A stretch of 64,000 nucleotides of DNA, from positions 1 through 64,000 of the forward strand of contig JAJCXO010000004.1 in NCBI GenBank assembly GCA_029263395.1, in the 5' to 3' direction. This DNA is from Acidobacteriota bacterium. Its GTDB lineage: Bacteria > Acidobacteriota > Thermoanaerobaculia > Multivoradales > J023. The first letter of the stretch is position 1. Every line of letters starts with the position of its first letter. The notes under the pieces were generated by a model, which saw only the letters and a program-made list of their open reading frames with translations, made no database searches and was not told the DNA's origin. Below are positions 9,251-18,437 of the stretch, piece by piece. A program made the position numbers and the translations under genes.

Positions 9251-9305
9251 AGCTCCCGCGCCAGAACGCCTCGAGAGGTTGGTCTTGTTGGCTTGGCCGC
9301 AGCGC

Positions 9306-9902
9306 CTATGGGGTCTGATCTTCTTCCGAGCTCGATGCCCTCGGGTGTTCCGCCAGAGCTTGCAACAGCCAGGCACGAGCCTTTCGCCAGTCTCGTTGAA
9401 CGGTCCGCTCCGAAATACCGAGTGCGGCGGCGATTTCGCCATCATTGAGCCCGACGAAGAACCGGCATTCCACGACCATGCCCAGCCGCGGATTGAGCGA
9501 GGACAGCTGATCGACGACTCGGCTCACCGTGAGGGCCGCGTCGAGTGGTTCGAGGTCGCCGACCAACTCGGCATTCAGTGACACTCTTTCGACGTCCCCG
9601 CCACGTTTCTGAGCCTGGCGCGAGCGCAACTGATCGATCACGATGAAGCGCATCGCGCGAGTCAGGATGGCGAAAAAGTGCTCTCGATCCTGGCATTGGA
9701 TATCCATGCCGTCGGTCATCCGCAGATAAGCCTCGTTGACCAGACCGACGGTATCGAGGGTGATCGATCCAACGCGACGTAACTGTGCCCGAGCCATCTT
9801 CTGAAGTCGCGGGTAGACCAGTGCCATCAGTTGATCGAGAGCTTCCGGTATGCCGGCTTCGTGATCCTGCAGCAAACGAGTGATATGCATCGTTTCGGTC
9901 AT
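9306..9902 (-). CDS. ECF-type RNA polymerase sigma factor (TIGR02999-like)
   Basis: A 198-residue sigma-70 family protein. Region 2 is seen in 'LDTVGLVNEAYLRM' and 'HFFAILTRAMRFIVIDQLRSR'. Region 4 is the helix-turn-helix 'FFVGLNDGEIAAALGISERTVQRDWRKARAWL'. This type of ECF factor is typically linked to TPR-containing Ser/Thr kinases, and here the kinase is its convergent neighbour. No anti-sigma gene is adjacent, so control by the kinase is plausible but inferred. The upstream region is filled by five 18-bp tandem repeats instead of an obvious ribosome-binding site. Confidence 0.92.
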   Translation of the reverse strand: MTETMHITRLLQDHEAGIPEALDQLMALVYPRLQKMARAQLRRVGSITLDTVGLVNEAYLRMTDGMDIQCQDREHFFAILTRAMRFIVIDQLRSRQAQKRGGDVERVSLNAELVGDLEPLDAALTVSRVVDQLSSLNPRLGMVVECRFFVGLNDGEIAAALGISERTVQRDWRKARAWLLQALAEHPRASSSEEDQTP

Positions 9903-9911
9903 CGTGACTCT

Positions 9912-10001
9912 GTTGGCAATGAGACTCGTGTTGGCAATGAGATTCGTGTTCGCCAGGAGATCCGTGCACGGAAGGAGATCCGGGTACGCGAGGAGATCCG
10001 A
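9912..10001. repeat. Five 18-bp tandem repeats upstream of the sigma factor gene
   Basis: Five consecutive 18-bp units occupy the whole gap between the sigma start (9902) and the YdeI-like stop (10009). The first two units differ by one base (GTTGGCAATGAGACTCGT and ..GAGATTCGT). The next three are more diverged but keep the GAGA(T/C)TCG-like core. The period is exact. The array lies where the sigma promoter or leader would be expected. Confidence 0.8.
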
Positions 10002-10008
10002 ATCGGAA

Positions 10009-10584
10009 TCAGGGTGCCCGTTCGCCTGCCGCCGATAGTTCGATCAGTTTCGCCAGTCGCTTGGCCATCGTCGGTTGCCGTTTAGCACTGATCACGTGCC
10101 AGATCATCTTCTTTTTGTACCACGGCGCTTGGGCTTGAAAGAACTTCCAGGCTCGTGGGTTGGAACGGAACTGACGCTCAGATTCCAAGTCCAGGGTGAC
10201 ATTGTCGCCCTGTTCGTAGGCGTAGGTTCGTGACTTCTTGGCTGAGCGTTTGGCAAAGGCGGCGAGTCCAGCAGGACACATGCGACCTTCGGCGGTCAAC
10301 TCCTCAACTCGCTGGATATTGACCGCACTCCAGATGCTGACTGCCTTTCTTGGCGTGAAGCGAATGCTGTAGCACGTGTCGTCGATCCGGCGTCGGACAC
10401 CGTCGATCCAGCCGACGCACAGCGCTTCGTCAACGGACTCCGGCCAGGTGATGCTCGGGAGGCCGGTTTTTTCTTTATAGAAGCCGACGAGTAGCTCGGT
10501 GGTAGTGGCGTGATGTTGCTGGAGCCAAGCGCGAAACTCCTGCGGAGTAGGGAAGAACCTGACCTGCTCACCGGAATCTGTCAT
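10009..10584 (-). CDS. YdeI/OmpD-associated family protein
   Basis: A 191-residue cytoplasmic protein with the family pattern 'FRAWLQQHHATTTELLVGFYKEKTG', 'SVDEALCVGWIDGVRR', 'YSIRFTPRKAVSIWSAVNI' and a C-terminal 'WHVISAKRQPTMAKRLAKLI'. Members are small proteins of uncertain function; some have been linked to bacteriocin or peptide resistance. It is a single gene on the minus strand, between an 18-bp repeat array downstream and a 42-bp palindromic array upstream. Pieces of a second copy lie at 5957-6079. Confidence 0.88.
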   Translation of the reverse strand: MTDSGEQVRFFPTPQEFRAWLQQHHATTTELLVGFYKEKTGLPSITWPESVDEALCVGWIDGVRRRIDDTCYSIRFTPRKAVSIWSAVNIQRVEELTAEGRMCPAGLAAFAKRSAKKSRTYAYEQGDNVTLDLESERQFRSNPRAWKFFQAQAPWYKKKMIWHVISAKRQPTMAKRLAKLIELSAAGERAP

Positions 10585-10624
10585 CGCTCAGCAGCCTGCC
10601 ATCGTCAAACTTGTCGAAATGCGC

Positions 10625-10834
10625 GATTGAGCGTCAATCGTACTCTCCTGACCGTTCCGAAACCACGATCGAACGTTGATCGCGGTGTCCTGACGTTCAG
10701 GATCGTAGGATTGAGCGTCGATCACGGTGTCTGGACGCTCAGGACCGTGTGATTGAGCGTTGATCGCGGTGTCCTGACGCTCAGGATCGTACGATTGAGC
10801 GTCAATTGCACGTTCTGAAGGCTCAGGAAACCCT
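10625..10834. repeat. Five 42-bp tandem repeats, each with an internal palindrome
   Basis: Units start at 10625, 10667, 10709, 10751 and 10793, always exactly 42 bp apart, each beginning GATTGAGCGT (GATCGAACGT in unit 2). Within a unit, TGAGCGTC and GACGCTCA form an inverted repeat (perfect in unit 3), so single strands would fold into a row of hairpins. Outer units are more diverged. The array fills the gap between the YdeI-like start and the XdhC stop. It has no spacers like CRISPR and no coding frame. Confidence 0.85.
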
Positions 10835-10873
10835 AGTTCACCCTCAGACGACCGATTTGTCGATTTTCCGGGG

Positions 10874-11905
10874 CTAAATCGAGGCACGTTGCACGAAGTC
10901 CTGTGGCGCCGAGGCGAACTTGGTTTGGCAACCAGCACAGCAGAACGTGTAGGTCGTGCCATCGTGTTCGTGGGTGTAGGCCGCGCCGTCCGTCTTGACG
11001 GTCATGCCGCAGATTGGGTCGATCGCCGTCGCCTCGCTGGCATCGCCACCAGCGCCACCACAGCAGCTCGACTCGCTCGCTGTTTCCGTCGCCTCGTCAT
11101 TGGCCTCGACCGGCCAGTCGACCCGTTCGGCGTTGCGGCGGTGTTGGATGATCTCGGCCATGATCGAGAGCGCGATCTCGTCGCCGCGGCGGGCTTGGAT
11201 GTCGAGACCAGCCGGAACCACAAGACGGGCCAGATCGCGGTCACCAAAGCCGTGCTGACGCAGGTAGTCGACGATCGGTTCCGAGCGTTTTCGACTCGAG
11301 ACCAGCCCGACGTAGGGTGCTGACGTCCGCAACGCATGTTCCAACGCAAGCTCGTCGTAGTGGCCATGGGTGGCGACAACCACATAGGTTAGCGGATTGA
11401 CCACTTCGGCGATGTTTGCAAGATCGGTCAGAACCCTGTCGGCATGGGCCATGGCGGCACCGTCGGTTTCGGTGTCGACCGCAATCACCTGATAACTCAT
11501 CGCTTTGCCGAGGTGAGCGAGGGATTGGGCGGTAGGGAGGTGGCCAACCACCAGCAGCCGCGGGCGCGGCTGTTGGGGCTCGATGTAGACGTCGAGGGTG
11601 CCACCGCTGAAACAGGTCATCTCCACCTCCTTGACACCCTGGGGTGGCACTTCGCGTCCAGGATTCGGCGTGATCCTTACCAGTCGTGCCGCATCCTCCG
11701 CAATTGCTGCCTGCGCTTCGGTGATCACGGTCGGTTGGGCACAGCTGCCACCGATCCAGCCGAACATGACGCCGTCCAGCGTCACAATCGCCTTATCACC
11801 GGGTTTGCCCGACGTCGGCTTTTCGGAGCGCACCACCACTGCCGTCGCGAAGGGTATCCCTTCTTCGATCAGCTGATGGGCTTTGGCGAAGAATTCGTCG
11901 TACAT
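10874..11905 (-). CDS. XdhC/CoxF-like maturation protein with C-terminal YHS domain
   Basis: A 343-residue protein. The N-terminal XdhC domain shows 'ATAVVVRSEKPTSGKPGDKA', 'GWIGGSCAQPTVI' and 'EMTCFSGGTLDVYIEP'. A Rossmann-like domain follows ('LLVVGHLPTAQSL', 'THGHYDELALEHAL', 'YVGLVSSRKR'). The last 50 residues are a YHS metal-binding domain ('DPICGMTV', 'YTFCCAGCQTKF'). XdhC proteins bind molybdenum cofactor and help load or sulfurate it into xanthine-dehydrogenase-family enzymes. It sits 70 bp downstream of coxL on the same strand, so it very likely serves CO dehydrogenase maturation. The YHS fusion may bind copper needed for the Mo-Cu centre; that is inference. Confidence 0.88.
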   Translation of the reverse strand: MYDEFFAKAHQLIEEGIPFATAVVVRSEKPTSGKPGDKAIVTLDGVMFGWIGGSCAQPTVITEAQAAIAEDAARLVRITPNPGREVPPQGVKEVEMTCFSGGTLDVYIEPQQPRPRLLVVGHLPTAQSLAHLGKAMSYQVIAVDTETDGAAMAHADRVLTDLANIAEVVNPLTYVVVATHGHYDELALEHALRTSAPYVGLVSSRKRSEPIVDYLRQHGFGDRDLARLVVPAGLDIQARRGDEIALSIMAEIIQHRRNAERVDWPVEANDEATETASESSCCGGAGGDASEATAIDPICGMTVKTDGAAYTHEHDGTTYTFCCAGCQTKFASAPQDFVQRASI

Positions 11906-11975
11906 AGTGCTGAAGGTCTGGAGTGGCTGGTGCTGGAGGCCTGACAGGCTGCCTGGCAGGCCGTGGCGCTGTCCG

Positions 11976-14411
11976 TTAGTCCGTCACCCCGGCATCCCGC
12001 AGCAGTTTCCACACCTTGGGAGGGGTAATCGGAATGTCGATGTGACGCACGCCGAGATGCCACAGCGCGTCGACGACGGCGTTGGCGATCGCCGGGGGCG
12101 CGCCGACGGTGGGGGACTCGCCGACACCCTTGGCACCAATTGGATGATGCGGCGACGGCGTGATGGTGTGACCGGTCTCCCATTTGGGTGACTCGACAGC
12201 GGTCGGCACCAGGTAGTCGGCGAAGGTACCGGAGAGGTTTTGACCGTCTTCGTTGTAGACGATCTCCTCGTACAGTGCCGGCGCCAGGCCCATGGTGAGG
12301 CCACCGTGGATCTGGCCTTCGACGATCAACGGGTTGATGATGTGACCGCAATCGTCCACCGCCACAAAACGCCGCACTTTGATCTCGCCGGTGCCCTTGT
12401 CGATATCGACCACACAGATGTAGCTACCAAAGGGGAAGGTGAGGTTTGGTGGGTCGTAGTAGTCGGTGGCTTCGAGCCCAGCTTCCATCCCTTGGGGATG
12501 GTTGGTGTAGGCCGCAAAGGCGATGTCCTGGATGGTTTTCGCTTGGTCCGGTGACCCCTTGACCTCAAAACGATCGACGTTCCATTCCAGGTCGTCCTCG
12601 CCAACCTCCAGCAGATAGGCCGCGATCTTCTTGGCTTTCGCCCGGATCTTGCGTGCCGCCATTGCTGCCGCCGCACCGGCGGTGGGCGTCGATCGACTGG
12701 CGTAGGTGCCGAGACCATAGGGTGCGGTGTCAGTGTCACCTTCTTCGACTTGGATATCCGACGCTGGCAACCCGAGTTCCTCGGCAATGATCTGGGCATA
12801 GGTGGTCTCGTGCCCCTGGCCTTGGGATTTGGTGCCGAAGCGGGCAATGGCCTTGCCGGTGGGGTGAATGCGGATTTCCGCAGAGTCGAACATCTTGATA
12901 CCCAGGATGTCGTAATCGGCGGAAGGCCCGGCGCCGACAACTTCGGTGAAGCTCGAAATGCCGATACCCATCAGCTCGCCGCGGGCGCGTTTCTCCGCCT
13001 GCTCGCGACGCAGACCGCGGTAATCGATCATCTCCATCGCCTTCTCGAGGGCAGCTTCGTAGTTGCCGCTGTCGTATTCCCAGCCGGTCGGCGACTTGTA
13101 GGGGAATTGATCCGGGCGAATGAAATTCTTCAGCCGGAGATCCGCGGGGTCCTGGCCGAGGTCATGTGCCAGGATGTCGGTCATCCGCTCGATCATGTGC
13201 ACCGCTTCGGTGACCCGGAACGAACAGCGATAGGCGACACCTCCCGGCGGCTTGGTGGTGTAGACACCGTCGACCGCAACGTGGGCGGCCTTCATATCGT
13301 ACGAGCCGGTGCAGATGCTGTACAAACCAGCCGGGAATTTCGACGGGTTGGCGGCGGCATCAGCGCAGCCGTTGTCGGCCAGGGTGTTGACCTTGAGTCC
13401 GGTGATGCGGCCCTCGGCGTCAGCTGCGAGCTCGGCATCGATGTGGTAATCGCGAGCAAAGCTGTCGGCTTGCAGGTTCTCGCTGCGATCCTCGATCCAC
13501 TTCACCGGTTTGCCGGTCACCAGCGAAGCGACAGCACAGACGACGTAACCCGGATACACCGGCACCTTGCCACCGAAGCCGCCACCGATGTCCGGCGAGA
13601 TCACCTGGATCTTGTGTTCGGGCAGGCCAGACACCAAGGCAAAAACCGTGCGGTGAGCATGGGGGGCCTGCGACGTCATGTAGATCTGCATCTGCTCGGT
13701 GATCTTGCTGTAGTTGGCCACCATGCCGCAGGTTTCGATCGACGACACATGAATACGCGGGATGTGCATCGACTGTTTGACGGTATGGGCCGCCTCTGCA
13801 AACACTTTGTCGGTGGCGTCCTTGTCACCGGCTTCCCAATGCCAGATGTGATTGGTCTTCTCGTCCTTGTCGTCGCGGACGATGACGTTGTCTTTCATCG
13901 CCTCGAAGGGATCCACTACCGGCTCGAGCGGCTCATAGTCGACGTAAACCTTCTCGATACCATCGGCGGCGATGTAGCGATCGGTGGCGATGACGGCGCA
14001 GACTTCTTGCGCCGCGTAAACCACCTTGTCGATCGGTAACACCATTTGGGTGTCTGACATCAAGGTCGGCATCCAATGCAGATCACCGGCTGCCTTGAGA
14101 TCCTCGCCGGTGATGACTGCCACTACACCCTCGGTGGCCAACGCCTCGGAGGCATCGATCGACAGGATCTTGGCGTGGGCATAGGGGCTGCGCACGATGT
14201 CCATGTAGAGCATGCCGGGAAGCTTGACGTCATCGACATACCTGCCGTGACCTTGGATGAAACGTGGGTCTTCCTTGCGCTTCATGCGGTGGCCCATACC
14301 GCAGACCTTTACGGGTGTCTTGATCTGGACCTCGTTGGTGGTCTCGACTTGGGCGGAAGCGCCTTCCGGTGTTGGGGAGTGATGCTCGACGCGGTCGTCC
14401 AGATGGGTCAT
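11976..14411 (-). CDS. coxL: Aerobic CO dehydrogenase, large (molybdenum) subunit, form I
   Basis: An 811-residue molybdopterin subunit, close to the roughly 809 residues known for CoxL. The active-site loop 'VAYRCSFR' (Cys near residue 391) is the signature of true form I CO dehydrogenases, whose Cys binds the copper of the Mo-S-Cu centre; form II enzymes carry AYRGAGR. Other cofactor segments are 'DIGGGFGGK', '[13 protein letters not shown]' and, near the C-terminus, '[10 protein letters not shown]', which holds the catalytic Glu of the family. It oxidises CO to CO2 with water and passes electrons to the FeS and FAD subunits. It overlaps coxS by ATGA. The gene order M-S-L is also typical of form I. 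Confidence 0.95.
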   Translation of the reverse strand: MTHLDDRVEHHSPTPEGASAQVETTNEVQIKTPVKVCGMGHRMKRKEDPRFIQGHGRYVDDVKLPGMLYMDIVRSPYAHAKILSIDASEALATEGVVAVITGEDLKAAGDLHWMPTLMSDTQMVLPIDKVVYAAQEVCAVIATDRYIAADGIEKVYVDYEPLEPVVDPFEAMKDNVIVRDDKDEKTNHIWHWEAGDKDATDKVFAEAAHTVKQSMHIPRIHVSSIETCGMVANYSKITEQMQIYMTSQAPHAHRTVFALVSGLPEHKIQVISPDIGGGFGGKVPVYPGYVVCAVASLVTGKPVKWIEDRSENLQADSFARDYHIDAELAADAEGRITGLKVNTLADNGCADAAANPSKFPAGLYSICTGSYDMKAAHVAVDGVYTTKPPGGVAYRCSFRVTEAVHMIERMTDILAHDLGQDPADLRLKNFIRPDQFPYKSPTGWEYDSGNYEAALEKAMEMIDYRGLRREQAEKRARGELMGIGISSFTEVVGAGPSADYDILGIKMFDSAEIRIHPTGKAIARFGTKSQGQGHETTYAQIIAEELGLPASDIQVEEGDTDTAPYGLGTYASRSTPTAGAAAAMAARKIRAKAKKIAAYLLEVGEDDLEWNVDRFEVKGSPDQAKTIQDIAFAAYTNHPQGMEAGLEATDYYDPPNLTFPFGSYICVVDIDKGTGEIKVRRFVAVDDCGHIINPLIVEGQIHGGLTMGLAPALYEEIVYNEDGQNLSGTFADYLVPTAVESPKWETGHTITPSPHHPIGAKGVGESPTVGAPPAIANAVVDALWHLGVRHIDIPITPPKVWKLLRDAGVTD

Positions 14412-14893
14412 GCCGTGGCCTCCTCGCGCAGCTTTTCAGCCGCGTACAACACGGCCTCGACGATCTTGTTGTAGCCGGTGCAGCGGCACAGGTTGCCTGA
14501 GATGCCGGCGCGGATCTCGTCCTCAGTCGGATTGGGGTTTTTGTCCAGCAGATGTTTGGCGCTCAGGATCATGCCGGGAGTGCAGTAGCCACATTGCAGA
14601 CCGTGCTTTTCCCAGAAACCTTCCTGGAGCGGATGCAAGTCACCACCCGCCGCCATGCCCTCGATCGTTTCGACGTTACGGCCGTCAGCTTGCACCGCGA
14701 ACATCGTACAGCTTTTGATCGCCTGTCCGTCGACCAACACGGTGCAAGCACCGCAGCTGGTGGTGTCGCAGCCGATGTGGGTCCCGGTGAGGTCGAGGTT
14801 CTCGCGAATGTAGTGGACCAGGAGCGTGCGGGCGTCCACTTCGTGGGTGGTGGCTTCGCCGTTGACCGTTACCGTGATCTTGTGTTGGCTCAT
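14408..14893 (-). CDS. coxS: Aerobic CO dehydrogenase, small [2Fe-2S] subunit
   Basis: A 161-residue protein with a plant-ferredoxin-type cluster site '[16 protein letters not shown]...SCTMF' and the second, helical cluster site 'CGYCTPGM...NLCRCTGY'. All eight cysteines are present. It moves electrons from the molybdenum centre in CoxL to FAD in CoxM. Its start overlaps the coxM stop and its stop overlaps the coxL start, both as ATGA, so the three subunits are translationally coupled. Confidence 0.95.
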   Translation of the reverse strand: MSQHKITVTVNGEATTHEVDARTLLVHYIRENLDLTGTHIGCDTTSCGACTVLVDGQAIKSCTMFAVQADGRNVETIEGMAAGGDLHPLQEGFWEKHGLQCGYCTPGMILSAKHLLDKNPNPTEDEIRAGISGNLCRCTGYNKIVEAVLYAAEKLREEATA

Positions 14894-15765
14894 GATGCTA
14901 ATCCTGTGGCTCGTTGGACCGCATGGCGGACGGCGCGTTTGGTCAACACTCGGGTGAGGTCGCGTTTGTACTCGACCGAGCCGCGTAGGTCGGGCGAAGG
15001 GTCACAATCGGCCGCTGCGGCGCGGCCAGCGACCTGGAACACGTCCTCGTCGGGCACATGACCGATCAACGCTTGCTCGGCGCCTGCGGAGCGCATCGGC
15101 ACCGGATTGACGTTGGTGAGAGCAACCCGCGCCGAGGTGATCTTGCCACCGCCCATGATGATTTGGGCCGCCACCGCGGACACCGCGTAGTCACCCACTT
15201 TGCGCTCGACCTTGTGGTAAGCGCCACCAGCTCCCAGGCCAGGACTCGGAATTCGAATTTCGGTGAGCAGTTCATTGGGCTCGAGCGCGGTTTCGAAGAG
15301 ATCGACGAAGAAGTCGTCGATGGCGATCGAGCGTTGGCCGTTGGGGCCCTGGGCGATGATCGTCGCACCGTAGGCGAGCATCACCGCGGGATGATCGTTG
15401 GCCGGGTCGGCGTGGGCGACGTTGCCGCCCACCGTTGCCAAATTACGGACCAACGGATCAGCGATCACTCTAGCAGCATCAGCCAACATCGCGTAACGGC
15501 TCTGCACGACGCTCGACTCTTCGAGGGCCGATTCCCGGGTGAGGGCACCAATCGCCAAGTGACCGTCCTCTTCCCGCAAGTAGGCGAGATCGGTGAGTCG
15601 GTTGATATCGATCAGAGTCTCGGGCGCGGCGAGGCGGAAACGCATCGCCGGGATCAGGCTCTGTCCCCCAGCCAACACCTTGGCGTCGTCGCCATGCTCC
15701 GTCAGCAAGGCCATTGCCTCGGTGAGGGTGGTGGGGGAGTGGTAATCGAAAGCTCCTGGGATCAT
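14890..15765 (-). CDS. coxM: Aerobic CO dehydrogenase, medium (FAD) subunit
   Basis: A 291-residue FAD-binding protein with the flavin motifs '[15 protein letters not shown]' and '[12 protein letters not shown]' and the C-terminal CO dehydrogenase flavoprotein domain ('[20 protein letters not shown]'). It takes electrons from CoxS and hands them to the respiratory chain. The ATG is preceded by AGGAGG at ideal spacing, the best ribosome-binding site of the operon, which fits its place as first gene. A 142-bp gap to coxE probably holds the operon promoter. Confidence 0.94.
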   Translation of the reverse strand: MIPGAFDYHSPTTLTEAMALLTEHGDDAKVLAGGQSLIPAMRFRLAAPETLIDINRLTDLAYLREEDGHLAIGALTRESALEESSVVQSRYAMLADAARVIADPLVRNLATVGGNVAHADPANDHPAVMLAYGATIIAQGPNGQRSIAIDDFFVDLFETALEPNELLTEIRIPSPGLGAGGAYHKVERKVGDYAVSAVAAQIIMGGGKITSARVALTNVNPVPMRSAGAEQALIGHVPDEDVFQVAGRAAAADCDPSPDLRGSVEYKRDLTRVLTKRAVRHAVQRATGLAS

Positions 15766-15907
15766 TCGTCGCCTCCTGCCAGGTTCGCGGGTCTCAGCTT
15801 GATGTCTGCTTTAGATGCCTGAGTCTAGCGCATTGTCTGCAAGGCAGAACAACTCGAAAGGGATGACAGAGCAACTCGCCAAGACCAGTTTGTGCTGACC
15901 GTACGGA

Positions 15908-17086
15908 TCATCCAGACCGTCTTGACGGCAGCGACCGCAAGTGCTGGCTGAGCTGCTCAAAGCTGTGCAGGGTGTGCACCGGCAAAAAGTCGTCGATGAA
16001 GGGAAGGGCGGCGGCCATGCCCTCTGCGCGCGGCTGATAAGCGGCGTTGCCGAGCAGTGGGTTGAGCCAGATCAAGCGGTGGCAGCGATGATTGAGACTC
16101 CGCATCTCGGCCCGTAGTTGAGAGACGTCGCCACGTTCCCAGCCGTCAGAGACGATCAACACCACCGCGCCACGCCGCAGCACTCGGCGACTCCATTGAC
16201 GATTGAAGGTACGTAACGTCTCGCCGATGCGGGTCCCGCCAGCCCAGTCGACCACCTCATGACTTGCAGCGTCAACGGCACGGTCGACATTACGGATCTT
16301 GAGCTGCGGGGTGATCCGTGCCAGCCGGGTGCCGAAAGTGAAACACTCGACTTCAGGCAGGCTGTGGGAGATGCTGTAGAAGAACAACAACACCAGCCGC
16401 GAGACCTGCTCCATCGAGCCGCTGATGTCGGCGAGGAGCACAATCGGCCGCGGTTTGATCTTGCGCCGTCGCCATGCCGGACGCGGCGGTAGGCAGCCGG
16501 TTTTGGCGAGCTGGCGCAAGGCATGCCGCAAATCGAGAGTTTCGCCACGCGAGGCTGTGATGCGCCGGTGAGTCCGTCGCAGGCTGGCTTGCCAACGCAT
16601 ATCCTGGATCAGCCGTCGGACGCCAGCCAGCTCCTCCGGCTTCATCTCGGAGAACTTCTTGTGTTGCAAGATCTCTTGGGTGCTGAACGTTACCGCCCGA
16701 TCTTTGACCTCGATCTCGGGATCTTGCTGCCGTGCCTTGAACGCCATGTAAGTGGCGATAGTGAACGGCTCACGTTTGGAATCGTGACGTGGTGCCACCG
16801 GCGCCTTCCTGCCCTGGGGTCGTTCACCCTCACGGTTCAAACGCCAAAATTGCAGAAAGATGAGCTCGAATAAGCGGAGTGTCTCGGCCCGAGTCACCAG
16901 CAACGCACGAGCGGTGTGGAAAACCTGTTGGCGCTGGGTGATGTCTATCCAATCCAAGGCCCGAACGAAAGACAGCGTTTGATCGAGTGAGATCGTCAAT
17001 CCCGCCTGACGTAACATGCGGGGCAACAACAAAAGATTGGCCAGCAGAGGCTCCGAAGCGGTGGATCGAGGCGATGTCGAGGTCAC
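15908..17086 (-). CDS. coxE: CoxE-like von Willebrand factor A domain protein
   Basis: The protein is about 392 residues long from GTG 17086. The frame is open to 17179, but the extra N-terminus is atypical and would cover a promoter. An N-terminal helical part ('FVRALDWIDITQRQQVFHTARALL') is followed by a C-terminal VWA domain with the MIDAS motif 'DISGSM' and 'GTRIGETLR', 'SDGWERGD'. CoxE acts with the AAA+ protein CoxD in assembling the CO dehydrogenase active site; no coxD is in the window. It precedes coxM on the same strand. The chosen GTG sits 7 bases after TACAAT, so the transcript may be leaderless. The start remains uncertain. Confidence 0.85.
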   Translation of the reverse strand: MTSTSPRSTASEPLLANLLLLPRMLRQAGLTISLDQTLSFVRALDWIDITQRQQVFHTARALLVTRAETLRLFELIFLQFWRLNREGERPQGRKAPVAPRHDSKREPFTIATYMAFKARQQDPEIEVKDRAVTFSTQEILQHKKFSEMKPEELAGVRRLIQDMRWQASLRRTHRRITASRGETLDLRHALRQLAKTGCLPPRPAWRRRKIKPRPIVLLADISGSMEQVSRLVLLFFYSISHSLPEVECFTFGTRLARITPQLKIRNVDRAVDAASHEVVDWAGGTRIGETLRTFNRQWSRRVLRRGAVVLIVSDGWERGDVSQLRAEMRSLNHRCHRLIWLNPLLGNAAYQPRAEGMAAALPFIDDFLPVHTLHSFEQLSQHLRSLPSRRSG

Positions 17087-17093
17087 GGAGGGG

Positions 17094-17122
17094 ATTGTAG
17101 CTTCTCGTGAGTCGACTAAGAT
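17094..17122. promoter_or_regulatory. Overlapping divergent promoter elements, coxE and exporter operon
   Basis: On the plus strand TTGTAG (17095-17100) and TAAGAT (17117-17122) are 16 bp apart and could be -35/-10 boxes for the exporter operon. On the minus strand the same 17094-17099 bases read TACAAT, a good -10 box just before the coxE GTG. If both are used, polymerases would exclude each other. This rests on consensus matching only. Confidence 0.4.
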
Positions 17123-17147
17123 CGGGCTTAGAAGAAGGAGATCTAGA

Positions 17148-17264
17148 ATGTTATCGAAACAGTTCCAACTGTCGATCACTCACCGCTCGAAGGCTGGTCG
17201 CGTGCCTGATGGCTCGGCCTTCTTGCCCGTGCCGGTGAACTCACCTTCTACTATCCAGCGCTGA
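17148..17264 (+). CDS. Small ORF (38 residues) heading the exporter operon
   Basis: The ATG at 17148 follows AGAAGGAG with a seven-base spacer, one of the strongest ribosome-binding sites in the window. The product begins 'MLSKQFQLSITHRSKAGR' and ends 'VNSPSTIQR'. It has no cysteine and no double-glycine cleavage site. Its TGA is three bases before the GTG of the HlyD gene, which has no Shine-Dalgarno of its own, so the ORF could translationally couple the operon, act as a leader peptide, or be the exported peptide. The 5' part overlaps the open but implausible N-terminal extension of coxE on the other strand. Confidence 0.5.
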   Translation: MLSKQFQLSITHRSKAGRVPDGSAFLPVPVNSPSTIQR

Positions 17265-17267
17265 CCC

Positions 17268-18437
17268 GTGGCCGCTCCCTTCAGTCGCACCCTGCGTTCC
17301 CTGGCCAGCGAGCGTTCAGCGGGCTCCCTGGTGGCGATGGTGATCCTGAGCTTGTTGCTTGGCCTGTGGTTTTTTTGGTTGGTAGCCGCCGAATTGCCGG
17401 TGTATGTCACCAGCGAGCAGGCACGGCTGGAAGTCGATCGTGCGGTCTACACCGTGGCGGCTGACGCAGTTGGGCGACTGGTCGAGGTCCGGGGCGAGGT
17501 TGGCCAGGAGGTGGCGGAGGGTGACGTCCTATTTGCCCTCGACGCCGAGCTCGAACGTCGTCGGCTGGATGAGGAACAAACCAGGGGTAAAGCCGCCCAG
17601 CGCGAGATCGCTAGCCTCCACGTAGCTCTTCGCACCGAATCGCAGGGGTTGGCGGAGTCCAACAGCGCCAAAGCAGCCACCGAAGAAGCACGGTCGCGCT
17701 ACCGTGCAGAGTTGGCGGCGGCAGAGCTTGCGGAGGAAGAAGCGACCCGCAGTGAACAGCTACACCAACAAGGGTTGACCTCGGAAATGGAATTGCGTCG
17801 GGCGCAGGCCGAGGCCAGCGAGCGGCGAGCCCAAGCCCAGGCTATCGAGCAATCGGTTGCCCGACTGGAGAGCGAGCGTCAGCTGGAAGGCCGCGATCGC
17901 CAGGGCAGAGTTGACCAAATCGAACGTGAGATCGCCGAACTGCAAGGTGTTGCCGACACGTCCGCCGCCGCTGCTCGTCGGCTCGAAGAAGAGATCAGTC
18001 GACGCCAGATCCGAGCGCCAGTGACCGGTCGTTTAGGCGAGGTTGCTGAGGTAAGGCCGGGCTCGGTGGTGGCGGCCGGCGATCATCTCGCGACCGTCAT
18101 TCCCGCCTCCGAGTTGCAGGTTGTGGCTGGCTTCCCACCGTCCGATGCCTTGGCACGAGTGCGGGCTGGCCAGACTGCCCAACTGCGCCTCGACGGTTTT
18201 CCCTGGACCGAATTCGGCAGCCTGCCTGCAAGGGTGACTCGGGTCGCCAGAGAGGCTCGTGATGGCAAGCTTCGGGTCGACTGTGCAGTGGCCCTGGAGG
18301 CGGGGTCGACCATCCCGTTGCAGCACGGCATGCCCGGCACCCTGATTGTCGAGGTTGAACGCGTGTCACCGGCAGAGCTGGTGCTGCGGGCGGCGGGTCG
18401 TGCTGTGGGTGCGGTCCGCCCACGGGGCGCTGACTGA
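17268..18437 (+). CDS. HlyD-family membrane fusion protein of a peptide exporter
   Basis: A 389-residue adaptor. One transmembrane helix at about residues 20-42 is followed by a split lipoyl domain ('ADAVGRLVEVRGEVGQEVAEGDVLFALD' and, after the coil, 'IRAPVTGRLGEVAEVRPGSVV'). A long alanine/glutamate-rich coiled coil spans about residues 85-245. A beta-barrel end follows ('VRAGQTAQLRLDGFPW'). Together with the next two genes it forms the three-part arrangement known from NHLM-type bacteriocin export systems. It starts with GTG three bases after the small ORF, and its stop abuts the next start (TGAATG). Confidence 0.88.
   Translation: MAAPFSRTLRSLASERSAGSLVAMVILSLLLGLWFFWLVAAELPVYVTSEQARLEVDRAVYTVAADAVGRLVEVRGEVGQEVAEGDVLFALDAELERRRLDEEQTRGKAAQREIASLHVALRTESQGLAESNSAKAATEEARSRYRAELAAAELAEEEATRSEQLHQQGLTSEMELRRAQAEASERRAQAQAIEQSVARLESERQLEGRDRQGRVDQIEREIAELQGVADTSAAAARRLEEEISRRQIRAPVTGRLGEVAEVRPGSVVAAGDHLATVIPASELQVVAGFPPSDALARVRAGQTAQLRLDGFPWTEFGSLPARVTRVAREARDGKLRVDCAVALEAGSTIPLQHGMPGTLIVEVERVSPAELVLRAAGRAVGAVRPRGAD

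Noticed and set aside
10625-10834. CRISPR array
   Set aside because: The 42-bp units are contiguous without unique spacers, and no cas gene is nearby.
12750-14039. 429-codon open frame on the plus strand
   Set aside because: It lies fully antisense to coxL, and its open state follows from the GC-rich codon positions of that gene; the translation has no recognisable domain.
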